DNA of 9,878 nucleotides from JAUIAI01 sp049680625 (GTDB lineage Bacteria > Pseudomonadota > Gammaproteobacteria > Burkholderiales > Burkholderiaceae_E). Shown in pieces: positions 5,376 through 9,878 of this stretch. The translations under genes and the position numbers were made by a program. Every line of letters starts with the position of its first letter. Within the stretch, counting starts at the first letter, position 1. The notes beneath the pieces are model-generated. The model saw nothing but the letters and a program-made list of their open reading frames with translations, ran no database searches and was not told the origin of the DNA. The stretch is from positions 1 to 9,878 of the forward strand of contig JBAUID010000128.1 of NCBI GenBank assembly GCA_049680625.1. Reading direction: 5' to 3'.

Positions 5376-6153
5376 GGTCGGCCCCCTCGTTTGCATCTTG
5401 CCGGTGGTGCTGTTGACCAATCACAAATTCTTGTACTTTTTCATCAGCCAGGGCTTCGTCGGTCGTCGTATCGCAAATGATCTCGCCCTGGTAAAACGCA
5501 ATGACGCGGGAAACGTAGCGTTCGATGATGTCCATGTCGTGTTCGATGAACATCACGGTTGTCTTATCTTCTTTAAGAGCGTTCATGATGATGTCCATCA
5601 ACCCAAATTTTTCTTCGACACTAATGCCACTGGTGGGTTCGTCGAGTAACAAGATCTTTGGTTTACGCACGGTCGCCATGGCGATGTCGAGCAGCTTGCG
5701 TATCCCTTGCGGCAAAGTGCTGGCTAGCTGATCGCGATACTCCAGGATGGAATAGCGCGAGAGCTTTTCTTCAATGCGCTGGGTGCGCTCGGGCAGGCTG
5801 ATGTCGCGTAACAAGCCTTTACCGCTTTCTTCCGCAATTGCGTAAGCCATCTGCAGGTTGTCAAAGACGGTTTCCGAAAGAAAAACCTGGGGCACCTGAA
5901 ACGAGCGGCAAATACCCAGTTTGGTAATGTCGCGTGGGGCCATGCCCAGCACGCTTTTACCCTGAAACTCAATCTCGCCGCGGCTGGGTTTGGTCCAACC
6001 GGTAACCATGTTGACAAAGGTTGTCTTACCGGCGCCGTTGGCCCCGATGATGCCGATGACTTCTTGTTCCTGAACCTCGACATTAATATTCTGAGCCGCC
6101 ACAACGGCCCCAAAGGTTTTGGTCAGGTCGGTGACTTTGAGAATAGTGGTCAT
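5368..6153 (-). CDS. livG: Branched-chain amino acid-type ABC transporter ATP-binding protein LivG
   Basis: A 261-residue ATPase, the partner of LivF in the cytoplasmic nucleotide-binding dimer. Walker A GANGAGKTT is at 37-45 and the Q-loop Gln at 86 ('RSFQVPQVF', a LivG hallmark). The ABC signature is 'LPQGIRKLLDIA' at about 147-158, a loose form of LSGGQ that in most LivG reads LxYGQQRRLEIA. Walker B is 'ILLLDE' with Glu172, followed by 'PTSGIS', and the switch His is His205 in 'MFIEHDM'. Length is normal for LivG. The C-terminal tail is unusually polar ('GQQHHRQDANEGADHA'). Start ATG 6151-6153 overlaps the livM stop by 4 nt (ATGA), and the 3' end overlaps livF by 8 nt, showing tight coupling. 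LivG is the ATPase with a full set of catalytic residues here, whereas LivF lacks the switch His. Confidence 0.93.
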   Translation of the reverse strand: MTTILKVTDLTKTFGAVVAAQNINVEVQEQEVIGIIGANGAGKTTFVNMVTGWTKPSRGEIEFQGKSVLGMAPRDITKLGICRSFQVPQVFLSETVFDNLQMAYAIAEESGKGLLRDISLPERTQRIEEKLSRYSILEYRDQLASTLPQGIRKLLDIAMATVRKPKILLLDEPTSGISVEEKFGLMDIIMNALKEDKTTVMFIEHDMDIIERYVSRVIAFYQGEIICDTTTDEALADEKVQEFVIGQQHHRQDANEGADHA

Positions 6154-7121
6154 ACCGTCTCTCCGCTTTTACTTGTCTGCGGTTTGCGGCCGCCGAGACG
6201 TCGCAAGAGCGACCAGATGCCCTCGGGCAGGAACATGATAATCAGCAGCAGGCAGCCACCCAGGATCAATTGCCAGATATGCGGCGCGTATTCGAATGCG
6301 TAGGTTCGAATTAACTCGAAGACCAAAGCGCCGATAAACGGCGCCGCTACGTTACCAGTACCGGCCAGAATGGTGATAAACACAAACTCACCCGATACCG
6401 TCCACATGGCCATTGAGTCCGGGTCGACCTGGCCAATGGCCAGCGCCATGATGGCACCACCAAAGCCGGCCAGCAGACCGGAAATAACGTATTTAATGTG
6501 AATGGCTTTTTCGGCTGAGTAACCCAGATATTCGAGTCGGATTTCGTTTTCCCGAACCGCCATCGACATCTGCCCAAGCGTTGTTCGCTGGTACACACGA
6601 ACGGCCAACACCTGAATGAGTACACAAAAAACGGTGAAGGTGAACAATATGCGTTGAATCGCTTCGCCTTCTGGCGCGTACCCGAGGAATGTCGGGGTAG
6701 CAACCGTAAAGCCATCGGTGCTACCGAGGGCTTCCGTTTTCACCAGAACCCCGTACAAGATCATCGAGAACGCCATGTTCAGTAGGGCGAAGAAGATGGC
6801 GCGGTAGCGGCGCAGCAGAAAACCCAGGAAAAATGCCAGAATGCCGGCCGATAAGGTTGCCAGCACGGTGAGCAATATGGCGTCGCTAAGCCCGACTCTA
6901 CTGAGCAGGGCTGCCGTATAGGCCCCCCAGCCAAAGAACAAAGCGTGCCCAAAAGACACCAGCCCGGCGCGCCACAGTAATAACAGGCCAAGCGCAACTG
7001 CGCCTCGGGCCAGGGACTGCAAGCCGATGAATCGCATCCATTCAGCAAGGAATTGATTCAGTACTAACAACAAGACGGCGGCAATGATGACGCCAATAAC
7101 GGTTTTATCGCGATACCACAT
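6150..7121 (-). CDS. livM: Branched-chain amino acid-type ABC transporter permease LivM
   Basis: A 323-residue inner-membrane permease of the LivM type (BPD_transp_2). Hydrophobic segments are seen around residues 8-22, 40-72, 79-102, 106-125, 157-178, 210-233, 243-270 and 283-305. 'GLVSFGHALFFGWGAYTAALL' near 53-73 is the family's most conserved stretch. The cytoplasmic coupling loop that meets the ATPases is 'MAVRENEIRLEYLGYSAEKAIHIKYVISG' at about 187-215. The 'FVFITILAGTGNVAAPFIGALV' region is also typical. A basic C-terminal tail follows 'FLPEGIWSLLRR'. With LivH it forms the heterodimeric channel. Its ATG (7119-7121) shares one base with the livH stop (TGATG), and its stop overlaps livG by 4 nt, so it depends on coupled translation. 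Substrate cannot be told from the permease. Confidence 0.94.
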   Translation of the reverse strand: MWYRDKTVIGVIIAAVLLLVLNQFLAEWMRFIGLQSLARGAVALGLLLLWRAGLVSFGHALFFGWGAYTAALLSRVGLSDAILLTVLATLSAGILAFFLGFLLRRYRAIFFALLNMAFSMILYGVLVKTEALGSTDGFTVATPTFLGYAPEGEAIQRILFTFTVFCVLIQVLAVRVYQRTTLGQMSMAVRENEIRLEYLGYSAEKAIHIKYVISGLLAGFGGAIMALAIGQVDPDSMAMWTVSGEFVFITILAGTGNVAAPFIGALVFELIRTYAFEYAPHIWQLILGGCLLLIIMFLPEGIWSLLRRLGGRKPQTSKSGETV

Positions 7122-8029
7122 CAGATTTTCCTTGCTTCTGCGCGGGCGAACAAGCCTTGGGGACGAAAGATCAGGACAGCGGCCATGATCGCGTAGATAA
7201 CAAAGAGCTCAACTTCGGGCAGCATATGCACGGCAGCCGCGCGGGCAATACCCACGATAATCGATCCGATCAAGGCGCCGAGAATGCTTCCCATACCGCC
7301 AATAACCACCACGGCAAAGGCAAGCACAATGACCTCGACCCCGATACCTGGGGTTACAGAAATTGTAGGGGCGACATAGGCACCACCCAGGGCACCAAGC
7401 ATTGAGCCAAGAATAAAGGTGGCCAGAAAGACATAGGTAACGTTAATACCCATGGCTTCTGACATTTCGCGGTCGTAAATGACCGCCAGTAGCATTCGCC
7501 CCCACTTGGTTCGATTCAGGAAGAACCATAAGGACAGCGCAATAACAAAGGCCAGGAGGATCATCGACAGGTTGTAGTTGTCGAAAGGCAGGCCGGCCAG
7601 TTCCGTTAACCCAAGTGCGGCCATTGGCTGGTAAGCATAGTACGGGTCAACACCCCAGATCAAAATGACCAGATCTTCGAGCATCAGAAAGGCGGCAAAG
7701 GTCGCCAGCACAATAACGTGCTCATCCAGCTTATACAGTGGCCGCATCAGGAAGCGTTCGAGAATGTAGCCGAGCACGCCGCCAGTCAGAATGGCCGCTG
7801 CAAAAATCAGCACAAATCCAAAGAGGTCGGGCAGGCCGTAGTCCGACCACCAGCCGATGAATGTAGCGGCCAGGTAGGCGCCAAATGAATACAAGGCACC
7901 GTGGGTCACGTTCAGGATTTTCATTACCCCGAATATGACGGTCAGCCCGACTGCCACCATAAACAGGTAAGACGAGAAAACCATGCCGTCCACCAGGATG
8001 ACCAGTAGTTGTTGTAGTTGATCGCTCAT
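7121..8029 (-). CDS. livH: Branched-chain amino acid-type ABC transporter permease LivH
   Basis: A 302-residue inner-membrane permease of the LivH type, normal length. The N-terminal hallmark 'GLTVIFGVMKILNVTHGALYSFGAYL' is at about 28-53. The coupling loop is 'NRTKWGRMLLAVIYDREMSEAMGINV', with the usual R...A..D.E.A...GIN pattern. The 'VVVIGGMGSILGALIGSIIVG' segment and the end 'LIFRPQGLFAR' complete the family pattern. About eight hydrophobic spans are seen. Start ATG 8027-8029 is preceded by AAGG 4 nt upstream, a modest ribosome site. It is the first of four coupled genes (livH-M-G-F) and is separated by 138 bp, including a hairpin, from the receptor gene upstream. That arrangement usually gives more receptor than channel. 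Confidence 0.94.
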   Translation of the reverse strand: MSDQLQQLLVILVDGMVFSSYLFMVAVGLTVIFGVMKILNVTHGALYSFGAYLAATFIGWWSDYGLPDLFGFVLIFAAAILTGGVLGYILERFLMRPLYKLDEHVIVLATFAAFLMLEDLVILIWGVDPYYAYQPMAALGLTELAGLPFDNYNLSMILLAFVIALSLWFFLNRTKWGRMLLAVIYDREMSEAMGINVTYVFLATFILGSMLGALGGAYVAPTISVTPGIGVEVIVLAFAVVVIGGMGSILGALIGSIIVGIARAAAVHMLPEVELFVIYAIMAAVLIFRPQGLFARAEARKI

Positions 8030-8100
8030 GAGACCTTGCGCGACTGGACGGTAATCGGTCTGCCCGATTCACCCCCGGTCTGAATGTGTGCCCCGAAAAG

Positions 8101-8130
8101 AGACCGCCGACGCTGGAGCGCCGGCGGTTT
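8101..8130 (-). terminator. Hairpin between receptor gene and livH, likely attenuator or mRNA-stabilising stem
   Basis: ACCGCCG (8103-8109) pairs with CGGCGGT (8122-8128). After an A-C mismatch, CGC (8111-8113) pairs with GCG (8118-8120), and the loop is TGGA. On the minus strand the stem is followed by TCTCTTTTCG, a short T-rich tract, so partial termination is plausible. It lies 38 nt after the receptor stop and about 75 nt before the livH start. A leaky terminator or 3'-end stabiliser here would raise receptor over permease, as seen in other binding-protein operons. Confidence 0.65.
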
Positions 8131-8167
8131 GGTGATGACTAAGAAGGCAAAAAATCACAGCCGGAAA

Positions 8168-9484
8168 TCAGCTGCACTTAGCGCCTTTCATGCCGCCTTT
8201 GATCCACGCAACGCTTTCAGCACCGGCTGGAGGCATTACGCAGTCACCAGAGAATTTCACGACATCTGTGATACCCATTTCATTCTTTTCTTTGTCCCAC
8301 TTGGTAATACCGTAGACGTGCTCGGTCACGGCCTGGTGGCCGTTACCCAGAGACATCTTAACCATAGTACTTACTGATTCGAATTCAGCATTTTTCAAAG
8401 CAGCAATTACTTGTTCGGTACTGGGGAACTTGCCACCGTTGTCTTTGGCTGCTTTGTCATACGCATATTTGGCGCCGATAACGGCTTGGGCGTACTGGTA
8501 AGCCGGCCCGGTTGGCGGGGTACCGTTCTTTTCGATGTAGGTCTTGCGGAACCAGGTGTTCAGCGCAGAATCGCTGGTGGCGTATATACCGTACGGGCCA
8601 CGGGCACCCAGGACAACACCTTCGGGCATTTTTTTGCCCAGGCGATACACCGCAGTGCCACCAACCGTCAGCACAACTTTCTTGCGGCTGAACAGCCCGC
8701 GCGGTGCTGCCTGGAAGATAAAGGCCTCAAGATCGCCACCCCAGAAGCTTGAATGGACCAGATCGTCTTTAGACAGGAGCAATGCGGAGACTTCAGCACC
8801 ATACTGACCAGCAAAGATTTTTGGCCACTGTAATTTGTCGGATGCTTTGGTCGAAGTTGCAAGACTTTGCATTGTCAGGTCAAAGTCGCGCCAGGAATCC
8901 TGACCCCAGGCGTAGTTCTGGTTGATGCCGGCGTACGACTTGACGTCGCCCATCTTGGCTTTGACGTAGTGCGCTGCGGCGACGTTGTCAGCTGTGGCGT
9001 GGCCTGAGGTACGGAACACGTATTTTGGGTCCGGATTGATTTCTTCGAAAACCCGGGGTGTGCCGCAGGTGGCGTAGATGGTTAATACCTTCAGTTCTTC
9101 GGCAACCGGTGTGAGGGCTGCGCAGGTGCCGGACGAGACAAAACCGGCAAACACCTCTATGCCTTGTTTTTGCACTTTGTTGCGAAACTCAGCGACTTGC
9201 TTGGTATTGCCGCCTGCTTCGTCATAAACGACGGCTTCGATCATGCGCCCGGCTAAACCCTTACCACTGTATGGGGCAGGCAAAGTACCGGCGTTGATCG
9301 CTTCGATAATGATTTCGGCACCGTTTTTTCCGGGAACGCCGAAAGCCGGGGCGCCGGCACCGGTAAGGAAAGTGGGCACGGCCATTTTGATTGTTTCTTG
9401 TGCCTGGGCAACGCCAGTGCCTGCGGCCATTGCGCCTGTGACCAGCACAGCGGCAGCAATACGACTGCGGTTGAGTTGTTTCAT
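8168..9484 (-). CDS. Periplasmic substrate-binding protein of the Liv/HAAT importer (Peripla_BP_6 type)
   Basis: A 438-residue receptor, longer than E. coli LivJ (about 367) but usual for divergent members of this group. Residues 1-28 form a signal peptide: 'MKQLNRSR', hydrophobic core, AQA cleavage. The mature protein begins with 'ETIKMAVPTFLTGAGA', followed by 'FGVPGKNGAEIIIEAINAG' and 'VVYDEAGGNTKQVAEFRNKV'. These are the first strand-helix-strand of the type I periplasmic-binding fold with the typical NGAEIAIE-like helix. 'FVSSGTCAALTPVAEEL' near 115-131 is the ligand-binding loop region. Cys121 and Cys140 could form one disulfide and Cys415 and Cys437 another. Start ATG 9482-9484 has a strong GGAGGAAA just upstream. 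First gene of the importer unit, followed by livH. It is not close to LivJ in sequence, so the ligand may be a branched-chain or aromatic amino acid, an amide or another small carboxylate. I leave the symbol empty for this reason. Confidence 0.92.
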   Translation of the reverse strand: MKQLNRSRIAAAVLVTGAMAAGTGVAQAQETIKMAVPTFLTGAGAPAFGVPGKNGAEIIIEAINAGTLPAPYSGKGLAGRMIEAVVYDEAGGNTKQVAEFRNKVQKQGIEVFAGFVSSGTCAALTPVAEELKVLTIYATCGTPRVFEEINPDPKYVFRTSGHATADNVAAAHYVKAKMGDVKSYAGINQNYAWGQDSWRDFDLTMQSLATSTKASDKLQWPKIFAGQYGAEVSALLLSKDDLVHSSFWGGDLEAFIFQAAPRGLFSRKKVVLTVGGTAVYRLGKKMPEGVVLGARGPYGIYATSDSALNTWFRKTYIEKNGTPPTGPAYQYAQAVIGAKYAYDKAAKDNGGKFPSTEQVIAALKNAEFESVSTMVKMSLGNGHQAVTEHVYGITKWDKEKNEMGITDVVKFSGDCVMPPAGAESVAWIKGGMKGAKCS

Positions 9485-9552
9485 CGGGTTTCCTCCATGA
9501 TTGAAGCGGATCCAGCGGCGAGCTGGGAATTTTTTTATTTCTTGTCGCGGCT

Positions 9553-9584
9553 ATTCTATAGAAATACTAACGCGGCAAGTGCAA
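9553..9584 (-). promoter_or_regulatory. Candidate promoter of the importer operon
   Basis: On the minus strand TTGCAC (9579-9584) stands 18 nt from TATAGA (9555-9560), a modest sigma-70-like pair (3/6 and 4/6). The overlapping TAGAAT at 9553-9558 is a better -10 box but would have a 20-nt spacer. A leader of roughly 60-70 nt containing an A-rich run would follow, then GGAGGAAA (9489-9496). The 130-bp gap to the dehydrogenase is the natural place for this promoter, but the match is not strong. Confidence 0.33.
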
Positions 9585-9614
9585 TCCGCGCCGACCATGT
9601 TGCGATGCAATATT

Positions 9615-9878
9615 TCAGGTATTTTTGCCTCGGGTCTTTTCCCAGGGTAATCCGCCAGCATACGAACGATACGGGGTGACAGCGGACCAGCCAGCATCGA
9701 CGGGAACAATCACCCCGGTGATGGCTGCTGCCTCGTCGGAACACAGGAAATGAATCACGTTCGCGACATGCACCGGCTCAACCCACATGTCGATGGCACC
9801 CGATTTGAATATTGCATCGACATCACGCTGGCCTGATTCAATACGGCTTTTCACTGCCGGGGTCATGACGTAAGTTGG
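9615..9878 (-). CDS. Short-chain dehydrogenase/reductase (SDR), C-terminal part, cut by window edge
   Basis: The frame is open from the window edge to the stop at 9615-9617, giving about 87 residues of the C-terminal end of a classical SDR. 'WVEPVHVANVIHFLCSDEAAAITGVIVPVDAGWSAV' is the standard SDR ending (EP-x-DVA...FL-SDEA..ITG...PVDGG). Just before it 'VMTPAVKSRI' matches the 'V-TP' that follows the active site. An ATG at 9866 is internal, since PTYV reads in frame before it. The Rossmann nucleotide-binding part and the YxxxK active site are outside the window, so cofactor and substrate are unknown. The tail after the core ('TPYRSYAGGLPWEKTRGKNT') is Gly/Lys-rich and probably disordered. 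It lies upstream of and in the same direction as the importer, with 130 bp between, and may be functionally linked. Confidence 0.85.
   Translation of the reverse strand, partial: PTYVMTPAVKSRIESGQRDVDAIFKSGAIDMWVEPVHVANVIHFLCSDEAAAITGVIVPVDAGWSAVTPYRSYAGGLPWEKTRGKNT

Noticed and set aside
5724..6113. Minus-strand open frame of 129 codons in another phase within livG
   Set aside because: It is shifted in phase over the Walker A region of an intact livG and has no independent ribosome site or family.
4740..9484. Urea (Urt) transporter as an alternative identity for the importer
   Set aside because: There is no urease gene nearby, and receptor and ATPases show no feature I can tie to UrtA, UrtD or UrtE; a general Liv/HAAT label is safer.

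Overview
The window looks like a chromosomal segment of a Proteobacterium, probably gamma or beta. The grounds are the protein families present (TraB/GumN, Liv-type ABC importer, ABC_sub_bind receptor), Shine-Dalgarno sites of the GGAG type, and moderate GC by eye. No rRNA, tRNA, CRISPR array, transposase or integrase was seen. I cannot name a species.

Left part (1-3534) is a loose set of unrelated genes. It begins with an orphan periplasmic receptor of the ABC_sub_bind (TrpX-like) family on the minus strand (37-1017). Next come about 440 bases with no recognisable gene. A broken SnoaL-like/DUF4440 gene follows on the plus strand (about 1462-1854), with no usable start codon and an amber codon where the family's late Trp should be. 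After it are a small cupin with a TTG start (1904-2248), an 80-residue hypothetical protein with a GTG start (2324-2566), and a secreted TraB/GumN protein (2644-3534). The last three are on the minus strand.

Right part (3535-9878) is metabolic and transport DNA. A dihydrodipicolinate-synthase/NAL-superfamily lyase (3631-4596, plus) is divergent from TraB/GumN and convergent with a complete branched-chain-amino-acid-type (Liv/HAAT) ABC importer on the minus strand. Transcription order of the importer is receptor (9484-8168), permease livH (8029-7121), permease livM (7121-6150), ATPase livG (6153-5368) and ATPase livF (5375-4737). The last four genes overlap by 1, 4 and 8 nt and so form one translationally coupled unit. 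A hairpin lies between the receptor and livH. A second hairpin, with T-tracts in both directions, separates lyase and importer. At the right edge is the C-terminal part of a short-chain dehydrogenase (9615-9878, cut by the window).

Working idea (inference): importer, lyase and dehydrogenase belong to one catabolic module that takes up a small carboxylate or amino-acid-like compound and cleaves it by Schiff-base chemistry. The lyase keeps the Schiff-base Lys and the Tyr but has an atypical substrate loop, so it is unlikely to be the biosynthetic DapA. The substrate cannot be read from the sequence. No clearly new multi-gene system is visible. The most unusual items are the decayed SnoaL-like gene, the atypical lyase active site, and the divergent ATPase motifs.
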